Of a DNA stretch of 64,000 nucleotides, positions 37,779-47,042 are shown in pieces. Origin of the DNA: an uncultured Arachnia sp. (GTDB taxonomy: Bacteria > Actinomycetota > Actinomycetes > Propionibacteriales > Propionibacteriaceae); contig CANLTJ010000007.1 in NCBI GenBank assembly GCA_947493995.1, positions 62,001 through 126,000 on the forward strand, written 5' to 3'. Numbering within the stretch: the stretch's first letter is position 1; every line of letters begins with the position of its first letter. A model generated the notes under the pieces. The model was not told where the DNA came from. It ran no database searches and saw only the letters and a list, made by a program, of their open reading frames with translations. Made by a program: the position numbers and the translations under genes.

Positions 37779-38247
37779 GGGCATATCGAATCAAGGACCG
37801 CGTCCTGAGTAGCCCCGCGACGAAGGCGCTGTGCTGAGCAGCCCGCGACGAAGGAGCAGGCGTGTCGAAGGGCGCCGGGCATATTGAAGGACGAACCCAC
37901 ACCCCACCACACCCTTCGATACGGCGCAGGCTCGTACCTCGCCGGCACCTACTCAGGGAACGATCACGGATCAGCCGATCCTGAGGAGACCATGCGCCGG
38001 GCATATCGAATCAAGGACCGCGTCCTGAGTAGCCCCGCGACCAAAGAGCAGGGCATATCGAATCAAGGACCGCGTCCTGAGTAGCCCCGCGACCAAAGAG
38101 CAGGGCATATCGAATCGAGGACCGCGTCCTGAGTAGCCCCGCGACGAAGGAGCAGGGCATATCGAAGGACGAACCCACACCCCACCACACCCTTCGATAC
38201 GGCGCAGGCTCGTACCTCGCCGGCACCTACTCAGGGAACGATCACGG
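37779..38247. repeat. 52-bp tandem repeat block with 93-bp direct duplication
   Basis: Units starting GGGCATATCGAATC lie at 37999, 38051 and 38103 with an exact 52-bp period, a partial unit at 38155 and an isolated unit at 37779. Each contains AGGAC-CGC-GTCCT, a small hairpin, and the segment CCTGAGTAGCCCCGCGAC. A 93-bp segment (37877-37969) recurs almost exactly at 38155-38247. No open reading frame with a plausible product was found. Confidence 0.85.
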
Positions 38248-38283
38248 GTCGACGGACCCGCGCGTGCAGAGCTCGCGCCCAGT

Positions 38284-39612
38284 TCAGCGGCCCAGGTTCT
38301 GCAGGAACATGGCTTCGGCCACGGCTGCCCTGGCGAGATCCCCCACGTCGACGCTCTCGTCGATGCCGTGCATGCGTGAATCCGGATCCGTGACAGCGGT
38401 CACCAGCACCGTCGCCTCCGGATGACGCCGAGCGAACTCGGCCACTATGGGGATGCTGCCGCCGCAACCCATTTCCACCGGCGGCAACCCGAAAGCCTGA
38501 GCGAACGCGTCCTTGGCTGCCTGTGCATGCTCGCCGTCAAGCCCGATCGTGCTGGGACCTCCCTGCTGCCCCGGCTCCACCGTGACATGGGCGCCCCATG
38601 GAGCATGGTCCACCAAGTGATCCCGGAGCGCTTCCTCCGCCCGAGCAGGATCCTGACCGGGAGCGAGCCGGACGCTCACTTTGGCGCTCGCACTCGGGAT
38701 GAGAGTGTTGGAGGCGTCAGCGATGCGGGTGGTGTCGATCGCCAGCACCGAGGCCGCCGGCCTGGTCCACATGCGCTCCACCAAGGAGCCGTCACCAATG
38801 AACTCCACCCCGTCGAGGATCCCGGTCTCGTCTTGGAGACGATCCGACGGATACTCCAGCTCCGGACCCGGGCTGTGCACGAGCCCCTCCACGGCCACGT
38901 TTCCCCGTTCGTCGTGCAGCGTCGCGAGCAATCTGCACAGGCTGGTGAGCGCATCGGGCACCACTCCACCGAACTGTCCGGAGTGGAGACCCGTCCGCAG
39001 CGTCGACACGTGCACGGTGGCATCGACGACCCCGCGCAACGTCGTCGTGAGACTTGGCGTGCCGACGGCCCAGTTCACTGAATCCGCAACGACGTAGACG
39101 TCGGCGGTGAGTTCGTCCGAGTACTTGTCGAGCAGGGCGGGCATGGAAGGGGACCCGATCTCCTCCTCCCCCTCTATGAAGAGTTTGACGCCCACCGGCG
39201 GCGTGCCGTCGAAGACTCGTAGGGCCGCGAGGTGGACGGCGATGCCACCCTTGTCATCCGCGGCTCCGCGAGCATAGATGCGCCCGTCACGCTCCGCCGG
39301 GGTGAAGGCATCCGAGGTCCAGGACGACGCGTCGCCCGGGGGCTGGACGTCGTAGTGTGCGTACAGCAGGACTGTCGGCGCACCCTCCGGTGCCGGGAAG
39401 TGACCGTAGACAGCAGGCTTGCCGCCCGCTTCAAGCGTCCTCACCTCGGGGCAGCCGACGCGTGTGAGGAGGTTCGCCACCTGGTCCGCGGCCTCCAGGA
39501 CGTCGGCGTCGTGCTCCTCCATCGAGGAGATCGACGGTATGGCAATCAGTTCGAGCAGATCGGCAATGGTCTCGGGAAGCACTCGCTCAACGGTCCACGC
39601 AAGATTCGACAT
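38284..39612 (-). CDS. M20 family dipeptidase
   Basis: A zinc metallopeptidase of 442 residues: LLYAHYDVQPPGD carries the first His-Asp metal ligands, ARGAADDKGG the bridging Asp, FIEGEEEIGSPSM the catalytic Glu and GCGGSIPIV the C-terminal region before VTDPDSRMHGIDE. A dimerisation domain lies between (about 190-300). ATG 39612 is favoured with GGAG close by. It resembles PepV/CNDP-type dipeptidases; exact substrates are not determined. Its 3' end abuts the tandem repeat block. Confidence 0.88.
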   Translation of the reverse strand: MSNLAWTVERVLPETIADLLELIAIPSISSMEEHDADVLEAADQVANLLTRVGCPEVRTLEAGGKPAVYGHFPAPEGAPTVLLYAHYDVQPPGDASSWTSDAFTPAERDGRIYARGAADDKGGIAVHLAALRVFDGTPPVGVKLFIEGEEEIGSPSMPALLDKYSDELTADVYVVADSVNWAVGTPSLTTTLRGVVDATVHVSTLRTGLHSGQFGGVVPDALTSLCRLLATLHDERGNVAVEGLVHSPGPELEYPSDRLQDETGILDGVEFIGDGSLVERMWTRPAASVLAIDTTRIADASNTLIPSASAKVSVRLAPGQDPARAEEALRDHLVDHAPWGAHVTVEPGQQGGPSTIGLDGEHAQAAKDAFAQAFGLPPVEMGCGGSIPIVAEFARRHPEATVLVTAVTDPDSRMHGIDESVDVGDLARAAVAEAMFLQNLGR

Positions 39613-39754
39613 GGCTCCACCGTACTCGTCACGCGTGGGGCGGGGCGGCACCCGCGACCGACGCGACGATTCGCAAGTCGGTGATGGATGCGGCCCGGCA
39701 GTCGGTAGGGTTGCCGACGATCCGATCCCCTAATGACCAGGAAAAGAAGCGACT

Positions 39755-41374
39755 GTGAGCAACCCGTCGACGTGGTGGCGCAACGCCGTCATCTACCAGA
39801 TCTACCCCCGCTCGTTCGCCGACTCCTCAGGCGACGGCTACGGGGACCTCCCCGGAATCATCGACAGGCTGCCCTACCTGACGCAGCTCGGCGTCGATGC
39901 CGTCTGGCTGTCACCCTTCTACCTGTCCCCCATGGCCGACGCTGGTTACGACGTGGCCGACTACCGGGTGGTGGACCCGCTCTTCGGGGAGACCGCCGAC
40001 GCCCACGAGCTGATCTCCCGCGCCCACGACCTGGGACTCAGAATCATCATCGATCTGGTGCCCAACCACACCTCCGATGAGCACGAGTGGTTCAGGGCCG
40101 CCGTGGCAGCAGGTCCAGGTTCCAGCGAGCGCGAGATGTACCTCTTCCGCGACGGGCAGGGCGAGCACGGGGAACTGCCGCCCAACAACTGGAGCAGCGT
40201 GTTCGGCAACTCAGCTTGGACCCGCCTACACCATGCAGACGGCGCACCCGAACAGTGGTACCTGCACCTCTTCGACGTCAAGCAACCCGACCTGAACTGG
40301 AACGACGAACGCGTGCGAGCAGCTTTCGACGACGTGCTGCGCCACTGGCTGGACGCCGGAGTTGACGGATTCCGCGTCGATGTGGCGCACGGGCTCGCCA
40401 AGAAGCCCGGGCTGCCGGACCAGAAGGAGGTCACCGAACTACTCGGCACCAACATGGGACCCATGTGGGACCAGGACGGTGTCCACGAGATTTATCGGCG
40501 GTGGCACGGAGTCCTGACGGAGTACGACGGCGACCGCGCGCTCGTGGCCGAGGCCTGGGTCCCGGATCTGGACCGGCTCGCCCTCTACGTCCGCCCGGAT
40601 GAGATGCAGCAGGCGTTCAACTTCGCCTTCCTCAACGCGCCGTGGGATGCCGCCACGTACCGCACGGTGATTCGCGACAGCATTGCGGCCAATGATGCCG
40701 TCGGTGCGCCGACCACCTGGGTGTTGAGCAATCACGACGTCATGCGCCACGCCAGCCGTCTCGGGCGCGCTGACACCGGGAATCGCAACAGTGCCGGACC
40801 TGAGGATCCCCAACCCGATCACGAACTGGGGCTGCGACGGGCGCGGGCGGCCACGCTCATGATGCTGGCACTGCCCGGTTCCGCCTACATCTACCAGGGT
40901 GAGGAGCTCGGCCTGCCCGAGCACACCACGATGCCGCACGAGTTCCGTCAGGATCCCATCTGGGAGCGCTCGGACCACGAACAGGTGGGGCGCGACGGCT
41001 GTCGTGTGCCGATGCCGTGGACGGCAGATGCTCCCGCCCTGGGCTTCTCCCCCACGGGCAGAACGTGGCTGCCCCAGCCGGAGTCCTACCGGTTGCTCGC
41101 GGTTGACCAGCAGATCGACGTGCCGGGCTCCACGTGGAGCCTCTACCGCGACGCCCTGGCGCTGCGGAAGTCCTACGCACTGGGCGACGGTTCGCTGGAG
41201 TGGGTCAATGATCTCGGCGACGACGTCGTCGGATTCACCACCGGGGACGTCACGGTGCTGAGCAATGTCAGCGGGGTCCCCGTCGCACTCCCGGACGGGG
41301 AGATCCTGATCTCCAGCACCCCCGTCGACGCCGAACTCCCCACCGACGCCACAGTCTGGCTACGGCGAAGCTGA
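39755..41374 (+). CDS. GH13 alpha-glucosidase (oligo-1,6-glucosidase type)
   Basis: A 539-residue family 13 glycosidase. IYQIYPRSFADSSGDGYGDLPGI starts the barrel; catalytic residues are Asp209 (GFRVDVAHG), Glu266 (VAEAW) and Asp328 (LSNHD). A QPDLNW segment near 190 and WWRNAVIYQIYP at the start mark the oligo-1,6-glucosidase/trehalose-6-P hydrolase branch. No signal peptide, so cytosolic. GTG 39755 follows AGGAAAAGAAG. A dispersed palindrome follows 22 bases after the stop. Confidence 0.92.
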   Translation: MSNPSTWWRNAVIYQIYPRSFADSSGDGYGDLPGIIDRLPYLTQLGVDAVWLSPFYLSPMADAGYDVADYRVVDPLFGETADAHELISRAHDLGLRIIIDLVPNHTSDEHEWFRAAVAAGPGSSEREMYLFRDGQGEHGELPPNNWSSVFGNSAWTRLHHADGAPEQWYLHLFDVKQPDLNWNDERVRAAFDDVLRHWLDAGVDGFRVDVAHGLAKKPGLPDQKEVTELLGTNMGPMWDQDGVHEIYRRWHGVLTEYDGDRALVAEAWVPDLDRLALYVRPDEMQQAFNFAFLNAPWDAATYRTVIRDSIAANDAVGAPTTWVLSNHDVMRHASRLGRADTGNRNSAGPEDPQPDHELGLRRARAATLMMLALPGSAYIYQGEELGLPEHTTMPHEFRQDPIWERSDHEQVGRDGCRVPMPWTADAPALGFSPTGRTWLPQPESYRLLAVDQQIDVPGSTWSLYRDALALRKSYALGDGSLEWVNDLGDDVVGFTTGDVTVLSNVSGVPVALPDGEILISSTPVDAELPTDATVWLRRS

Positions 41375-41396
41375 CAGTCGCAAATCCGTCACGGTA

Positions 41397-41436
41397 GTGG
41401 CCGTTTGTGGTTGGTAGACCGACCACAAACGGCCAC
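41397..41436. repeat. Dispersed palindrome, copy C
   Basis: An 18-bp stem (GTGGCCGTTTGTGGTTGG) with TAGA loop and one G-T mismatch. It lies between the GH13 gene and the AbiEi/DUF559 gene, both on the plus strand, so it is not only a convergent-gene terminator. Confidence 0.85.
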
Positions 41437-41498
41437 ACTTGTCCACGGATTCCAAGAATTTTGGCGATCGCACCGATCCACTGCCCAGAGTTGAAGGT

Positions 41499-42410
41499 GT
41501 GTTCACTCGCATCGCGGTTCCCGAATCCCTGACTTCCCTCGCCGCCGAGCAGGGTGGCGTCATCAGCGCCCAACAAGCCCAGGACTCAGGGGTGACGAGA
41601 GCTGCGATTCGACGCCTGCACCGCAACGGTCACTGGCACAGGATTGCGCCGGGCATCTGGTCGGCGCGGGCCGAGCCGCCCTGGCTTGGCCTGGCGTGGG
41701 CCGGGATTCTCCAGACCGTCGACGGTGTGCTGGGAGGCCGAGCAGCGGGCCACCTCCACGGCGTGTGTGCGGAGCCCACCGTCATCGAGGTGTGGAGCCT
41801 CGTGCGTAGAAGTGTCCCGGATCCTCGCTGGCGTTTCCGACGCGGTCTCCAGCAGGGGCGGGGCAGTCCACCGCGAGTCAGACTCGAAACAGCGGTGCTG
41901 CAGATGTGCCAGGAGGAAACTGCTGAGGGGATCGTCACCGTGTTGGCTAGGGCTGTCGGCACCCGTCGCACCACCGTCGAGCGTCTACGGCACGCCACGC
42001 TTGGCGCACCGACGCTGAGGAATCGGAAGCTAGTCCTCGATATCCTTCACGACGTCGCTGATGGGATCGAGAGCCCGTTGGAGCGGCTCTACCTCAAAAC
42101 CGTCGAGCGAGCACACGGCCTGCCTGCCGCCCACCGCCAGATCACCATTACCGAAGGGACCCGCTCCGACGTCGGCTACCCAGACTTCGGCCTGCTCGTG
42201 GAACTCGACGGGCAGCTGTGGCATGAAGGTCCGGCGGCCTGGGCGGACATGGAGCGCGACAACCGCCATCAGCTACTGTCCCTCACCACCTTGCGCTTCG
42301 GTTGGCACGCAGTGCTGCACGATCCCTGCGGCGTCGCTCAGCAGATTGCCGAGGCACTTCACAGCGGTGGCTGGCGCTCCGGGGCAAAGCGATGCTCTCG
42401 CTGCCGGTGA
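41499..42410 (+). CDS. AbiEi-type wHTH plus DUF559/Vsr-like protein
   Basis: A 303-residue protein. The N-terminus (SLAAEQGGVISAQQAQDSGVTRAAIRRL, then WHRIAPGIW) is the winged-helix AbiEi domain of type IV antitoxins; the C-terminus (about 210-295: YPDFGLLVELDGQLWHEGPAAWADMERDNRHQ, LRFGW) is a DUF559/Vsr-like PD-(D/E)xK fold, with aspartate and ELDG acids kept. No AbiEii toxin adjoins it. GTG 41499 (GAAGG upstream) was chosen; TTG 41439 is an alternative. Dispersed palindromes flank the gene on both sides. A role in phage defence or repair is inference. Confidence 0.75.
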   Translation: MFTRIAVPESLTSLAAEQGGVISAQQAQDSGVTRAAIRRLHRNGHWHRIAPGIWSARAEPPWLGLAWAGILQTVDGVLGGRAAGHLHGVCAEPTVIEVWSLVRRSVPDPRWRFRRGLQQGRGSPPRVRLETAVLQMCQEETAEGIVTVLARAVGTRRTTVERLRHATLGAPTLRNRKLVLDILHDVADGIESPLERLYLKTVERAHGLPAAHRQITITEGTRSDVGYPDFGLLVELDGQLWHEGPAAWADMERDNRHQLLSLTTLRFGWHAVLHDPCGVAQQIAEALHSGGWRSGAKRCSRCR

Positions 42411-42420
42411 CACCTCAAGG

Positions 42421-42470
42421 GGGTTGTGGCCGTTCGTGGTTGGTAGACCAGCCACGAACGGCCACAACCC
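42421..42470. repeat. Dispersed palindrome, copy D
   Basis: The best copy: a 23-bp arm starting GGGTTGTGGCCGTTCGTGG pairs with one mismatch around the TAGA loop. It lies between the AbiEi/DUF559 gene and the convergent MFS gene. Confidence 0.9.
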
Positions 42471-42496
42471 AATTCTGAGGGCCGACGTTCCAGCGG

Positions 42497-43756
42497 TCAG
42501 TCCTTCGTACGCCAGACCTCGAGCCGGAGCGGCCAGCGCCACCGCAGCCGCGCGCGCAGATGTCTGCGCGAGACCAGGAACCAGCCGACCGCCAGGAACG
42601 TGATCCCACAGGCGATGGCCCCGGCCAGGAGTGTCCAGCGCGGGCCGAAGGCGTCGCCGACCCAGCCGATGATGGGAGCGCCCAACGGCGTGCCGCCGAG
42701 GAAGATGGCGGTGTACAGCGCCATGACGCGTCCCCGGAACTGCGGTTCCGTGGACAGCTGGACGGTTGAGTTCGCCGTCGTCATCACCGTCAGCGCGAAC
42801 AACCCACACGGAATGAGCAGGACCGCAAAGAGTGTGTAGCTGGGTGAGAGGCCGGCCAGAAACGTGACGACGGAGAAGGCGCCCAGTCCGCCCAGGAGGA
42901 CGCGTAGTCGGGGCTTTCCGCGGCGGGCTGCCAGCAGCGCCCCGGCCAGCGTGCCGATGGCCATGAACGAACCCAACAGGCCGAACTCCTCAGCACCCTT
43001 GCCGTAGACCGTGGTGGCCATCAGGGCCATCGTGATCTGGAAGTTCATGCCGAAGGTGCCGAGCATGAAGATCACGAGAAAGATGAGCAGCAGGTCCGGC
43101 CGGGCACGGACGTAGGCGATGCCCTCGGCGACGGTGCCACGGCCCGTGCGGGGCGGCGAGAACTCCAGCTCATGCTGCCGGATGAGGAACAGGCTGAGCA
43201 GCACCGCTCCGAAGCTGGCGGCGTTGACGGCCATAGCTGGGGCAACGCCCCACACTCCGATCACGATGCCTGCCAGCGCCGGCCCGAACAGACGGGCGCT
43301 GTTGAACGAGGCCGAGTTCAGCCCCACGGCGTTGGGCACCAACTCATGGGGCACCAGTTCATTGACGAACGTCTGGCGGGCCGGGTTGTCGAAGGACACC
43401 GCCAACCCCTGCACGACCGCGAGCACGTACACGTGCCACAGCTCGGCGGTGCCGGTTGCGACGAGGATGAACAGCGCCAGCGCGTTGAGGGCAAGCGCCG
43501 CCTGCGTGATCTTCAGAAGGCGGACTTTGCTCATCCTGTCGGTGATGGCACCGGCGTAGGGCGCAAGCAACGGGATGGGCAGGAACTGCAGGCCGGTGAC
43601 GATGCCGAGCGCTGTCGACGAGTAGTCGGTCAGTTCCGTCAGGACCAGCCAGTCCTGCGCCGTACGTGCCATCCACGTACCGATGTTGCTCGCCAGAGCA
43701 CCGATGGCGAAGCACCGGTAGTTGAAGATGCGGAGGCTGGCAAACGTTCGGCTCAT
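42497..43756 (-). CDS. MFS transporter (MFS_3, EntS-like)
   Basis: A 419-residue major facilitator with about 12 helices. FASLRIFNYRCFAIGALASNIGTWM, TDRMSKVRLL, QGLAVSFDNPARQTFVNELV and RGRVMALYTAIFLGGTPLGAPIIGW are typical of the MFS_3 drug/siderophore exporter group. The C-terminus is basic and cytoplasmic. No adjacent substrate gene or regulator hints at the cargo. ATG 43756 is the only good start, with a weak ribosome site. Confidence 0.85.
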   Translation of the reverse strand: MSRTFASLRIFNYRCFAIGALASNIGTWMARTAQDWLVLTELTDYSSTALGIVTGLQFLPIPLLAPYAGAITDRMSKVRLLKITQAALALNALALFILVATGTAELWHVYVLAVVQGLAVSFDNPARQTFVNELVPHELVPNAVGLNSASFNSARLFGPALAGIVIGVWGVAPAMAVNAASFGAVLLSLFLIRQHELEFSPPRTGRGTVAEGIAYVRARPDLLLIFLVIFMLGTFGMNFQITMALMATTVYGKGAEEFGLLGSFMAIGTLAGALLAARRGKPRLRVLLGGLGAFSVVTFLAGLSPSYTLFAVLLIPCGLFALTVMTTANSTVQLSTEPQFRGRVMALYTAIFLGGTPLGAPIIGWVGDAFGPRWTLLAGAIACGITFLAVGWFLVSRRHLRARLRWRWPLRLEVWRTKD

Positions 43757-43885
43757 TTACCAGTCACCATACGCCCGCCGCCCGATCCACCCCCTCACGC
43801 GCCGAGGCGCAGAAGGTATGCGGTGGACCGGGAGGCAGGAGCGTCAACCATCGCGGCGGTGGCCACGAATCTGGCAATCTGAAAC

Positions 43886-46144
43886 TCAGCCGGACATGGC
43901 CTCCGGCAGGGGCCGCTCCCACGCCTTGCGGACCTCGTCGAGCGCAAGGGAAAACCGACCAACGAACTCGGCGACGTCGTCCCCCGTCACCTCACCCAGG
44001 CGGGACATCTCCACGCCGTGCTCACGACACAGTTCCTCCACGCGTGCGAGGTGTTGGCCCGACAGCGACACGATGGCGCGCGCAGCCGACTCCGAGAACA
44101 GCGCGACCGTGGTGTCCTCCTGCGGCAGCGTCACCGCGAAGCCGCAGTTGTTCCGCAGGGCCGATTCGAGGAGTGCAACGCCCAACCCACCTTCGGAGAG
44201 GTCATGCGCCGAGGACAGCAGTCCCTCCCGCGCCGCTGCCTGCATCACGCGGGCGAGCCCCTGCTCAGCCTCCAGATCCAGCCTCGGCGGTATGCCGCCC
44301 AGATGCCCGTTGTGTACGGCGTCGGCCCAGATGGAGCCGGAGAGCTCTTCACGGGTGGCACCAAGCAGCACGATGGCGTCGCCCGGGTGTGTGAACCCGG
44401 AGCGGATCCGGGTGGCGACATCGTCGATGACCCCGAGCACGCCGACGGTGGGGGTGGGGAGGATGGGCTGGGTGCCGGTCTGGTTGTAGAGGCTGACGTT
44501 GCCGCCGGTCACAGGAACGCCCAGCTCCTTGCAGCCGTCCACGAGCCCGCGAATCGCCTCCACGAAGGTCCACATCACTTCCGGGTCCTCCGGCGAACCG
44601 AAGTTGAGACAATCCGTGATGGCCACCGGCTCAGCGCCGGTGACGGCGACGTTCCGGTAGGCCTCCGCCAGGGAGAGCTGGGCACCCAGGTACGGGTCCA
44701 GGTGGGTGAAGCGCGAGTTCGCGTCCAGGGCGAGGGCGACGCCGAGGCCGGATTCCTCGTCGATGCGCAGCATTCCTGCATTCTCAGGCTGCGCAAGGAC
44801 GGAGTTCCCGCGCACGTAACGGTCGTACTGGTCGGTGATCCACGCCTTGTCGGCGATGTTGGGGTGTGCCATCACCCGCAGGAGGGCAACGCTCACGGCC
44901 TTGGACGAGTTGTCGCGCGGCAGCTCCTCCGCCCGGTCCGCATTGAGGGCGTCGAGCCAGCCGGGGCGGTAAAAGGGGCGTTCGTAGACCGGCCCGTCGT
45001 GGGCAACCGTCTTGGGGTCCACGTCGACGATGGTTTCGCCGTGCCATTGGATGATGAGACGGTCGCCCTCGATGACCTCTCCGACGACGGTCGCCAACAC
45101 GTCCCATTTGGCGCAGATCTCCATGAACCGCTCGACGTTGCCGGGTTCCACCACGGCCATCATGCGTTCCTGGGACTCGCTCATGAGGATCTCCTCGGGA
45201 GCCAGCGAGGGGTCCCGCAGGGGGACGCGGTCCAGCTCGACGAACATGCCGCCGTCGCCGGCCGAGGCCAGTTCGGAGGTGGCGCAGGAGATGCCGGCGG
45301 CGCCGAAGTCCTGGATGCCGTTGATGGTGCCCGCCTGGAACAGCTCGAGCGTGCACTCGATAAGGAGTTTCTCCATGAAGGGATCCCCCACCTGGACGCT
45401 CGGACGCTTGGCGGGGCCCGTCTCGTCGAAGGTTTCCGACGCAAGGATGGAGGCACCGCCGATGCCATCACCGCCGGTCGCAGCGCCGAACATGATGACC
45501 TTGTTGCCGACGCCTGTTGCGTGTGCGAGATGGAGATCGTCATGCCGGAGCATGCCGACGCACAGGGCGTTGACGAGCGGATTGCCCAGATAGGAGTCAT
45601 GGAACTGGACCTCGCCGCCGACGTTCGGCAGACCCAGGCAGTTGCCGTAGCCACCCACCCCGGCGACGACACCGGGCAGCACCCGTCGGGTGTCCTCCGC
45701 ATGCAGCGGGCCGAACCTCAGCGAGTCCATGACACCGATGGGCCGCGCACCCATGGCCAGGATGTCGCGGACGATGCCGCCGACGCCGGTGGCGGCGCCC
45801 TGGTACGGCTCCACGTAGGAGGGATGGTTGTGGCTCTCCGCCTTGAAGGTGACGGCCCATCCCCGGCCGATGTCCACCACACCGGCGTTCTCACCGATAC
45901 CCGCAAGCAGTTGCCCACGCGGGGTGTCCTGGCTGAGTTCACCGAAGCGTTTCAGGTGCACCTTGGAGGACTTGTAGGAGCAGTGCTCGGACCACATGAC
46001 CGAGTACATGGCCAGCTCGGCCCCCGTCGGACGGCGGCCCAGGATGTCACGGATGCGCGCGTATTCGTCATCCTTCACCCCCAGCGCGGCGTACGGCTGC
46101 TCAAGATCGGGGGTGTTGGTTGCATTGTCAACGGTGTCGGCCAC
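43886..46144 (-). CDS. purL: FGAM synthase large subunit PurL
   Basis: ATP-dependent amination of FGAR to FGAM, in complex with PurS and PurQ. The 752-residue small-type PurL has repeated AIR-synthase-like halves: [55 protein letters not shown], and later NVSLYNQTG and [21 protein letters not shown]. The start is GTG 46144. purQ and purS are 6 kb away on the same strand. Confidence 0.97.
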   Translation of the reverse strand: MADTVDNATNTPDLEQPYAALGVKDDEYARIRDILGRRPTGAELAMYSVMWSEHCSYKSSKVHLKRFGELSQDTPRGQLLAGIGENAGVVDIGRGWAVTFKAESHNHPSYVEPYQGAATGVGGIVRDILAMGARPIGVMDSLRFGPLHAEDTRRVLPGVVAGVGGYGNCLGLPNVGGEVQFHDSYLGNPLVNALCVGMLRHDDLHLAHATGVGNKVIMFGAATGGDGIGGASILASETFDETGPAKRPSVQVGDPFMEKLLIECTLELFQAGTINGIQDFGAAGISCATSELASAGDGGMFVELDRVPLRDPSLAPEEILMSESQERMMAVVEPGNVERFMEICAKWDVLATVVGEVIEGDRLIIQWHGETIVDVDPKTVAHDGPVYERPFYRPGWLDALNADRAEELPRDNSSKAVSVALLRVMAHPNIADKAWITDQYDRYVRGNSVLAQPENAGMLRIDEESGLGVALALDANSRFTHLDPYLGAQLSLAEAYRNVAVTGAEPVAITDCLNFGSPEDPEVMWTFVEAIRGLVDGCKELGVPVTGGNVSLYNQTGTQPILPTPTVGVLGVIDDVATRIRSGFTHPGDAIVLLGATREELSGSIWADAVHNGHLGGIPPRLDLEAEQGLARVMQAAAREGLLSSAHDLSEGGLGVALLESALRNNCGFAVTLPQEDTTVALFSESAARAIVSLSGQHLARVEELCREHGVEMSRLGEVTGDDVAEFVGRFSLALDEVRKAWERPLPEAMSG

Positions 46145-46190
46145 GCCGCCAATCTAGCGGGCACCGCTGGCCCGGGCGAGCAGCAGACGC

Positions 46191-47006
46191 TCAGTGAAAG
46201 CGTGCACGGCGGGCCCAGAAGAAGCAGTAGATGCCGTAGCAGGCGAATCCGAGCCCAATGGCGATGAGCATGACCACACCGAAGGGGGCGCTTCGGACGG
46301 TCTGGAGGGCCTGATCCATCCCACCGGCGGAATCGGCGTCGTAGGTCCACGCAGCCCACAGGAACAGTCCCCCGACGACGATGATCGCGACACCTTTGCC
46401 CACGTGACCGATGCGGGCGAACCACCGGGCGGCATCCGACAGGGTGCCCCGCAACTCCTCCTCATACTTGTCCCGGACTCCCTTGACGATCTTCTCAACG
46501 CCGACCGCTGCGACGGCAAGCCCGAGCAGTCCTACCAGCACTCGTCCCAGCGGCAGGGACAGCAGTACTGCCGAGGCGGTCTCGCTCTCGCTTCCACCGC
46601 CACTTGAGCTACCGAGAGCGATGCTGGCCGCATTCCATCCCAGCACCCCGTAAATGATGGTGCGGCCGGCCGACGCGATGCGCCGTCGGAGCCGATCGAA
46701 TCCCGAGAGGTGGCGGTGACCCACGAAGGCCGACAGTGCCTGCCACAGCGCGATGACGAAGAGTCCGACGCTGGTGCCCCACAGCAGGACGACACCCAGC
46801 GGCGCCTTGGCCAGTTGCCGCAGCGCCCCGCTCTGGGAGGCGTCCTCCGATCCGGAGCCGAACGCCAGGCGCACAGCGAGGTAGCCGACGAGCAGGTGAA
46901 CGACCCCGAACGCCACCAGCCCACCCCTGACCAGCCAGCGGTAGGCGGTGGAGTCCCCCACCTCGTGGGCCGCGTCGCGAGCATCGTCGAGGTTGGGTTC
47001 ATTCAT
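46191..47006 (-). CDS. DUF1206 membrane protein
   Basis: A 271-residue protein with six membrane helices arranged as three repeats; LVRGGLVAFGVVHLLVGYLAVRLAFG, RRRIASAGRTIIYGVLGWNAASIALG and FARIGHVGKGVAIIVVGGLFLWAAW are the three repeat units of DUF1206. A charged loop (KGVRDKYEEELRGTL) lies between units two and three. Function unknown. It lies 46 bp before purL and 36 bp after pepN, all on the minus strand. Confidence 0.85.
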   Translation of the reverse strand: MNEPNLDDARDAAHEVGDSTAYRWLVRGGLVAFGVVHLLVGYLAVRLAFGSGSEDASQSGALRQLAKAPLGVVLLWGTSVGLFVIALWQALSAFVGHRHLSGFDRLRRRIASAGRTIIYGVLGWNAASIALGSSSGGGSESETASAVLLSLPLGRVLVGLLGLAVAAVGVEKIVKGVRDKYEEELRGTLSDAARWFARIGHVGKGVAIIVVGGLFLWAAWTYDADSAGGMDQALQTVRSAPFGVVMLIAIGLGFACYGIYCFFWARRARFH

Positions 47007-47042
47007 TTCGGCAGCGTATCCCCCTCGCCGCCACTGTGCGGC

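Noticed and set aside
37999..38154. CRISPR array
   Set aside because: Units are contiguous with a 52-bp period and no unique spacers; no cas genes are near.
44018..46267. 749-codon open frame antisense to purL
   Set aside because: Mirror frame of purL, rich in His/Gly/Val typical of antisense GC-rich frames, no ribosome site.
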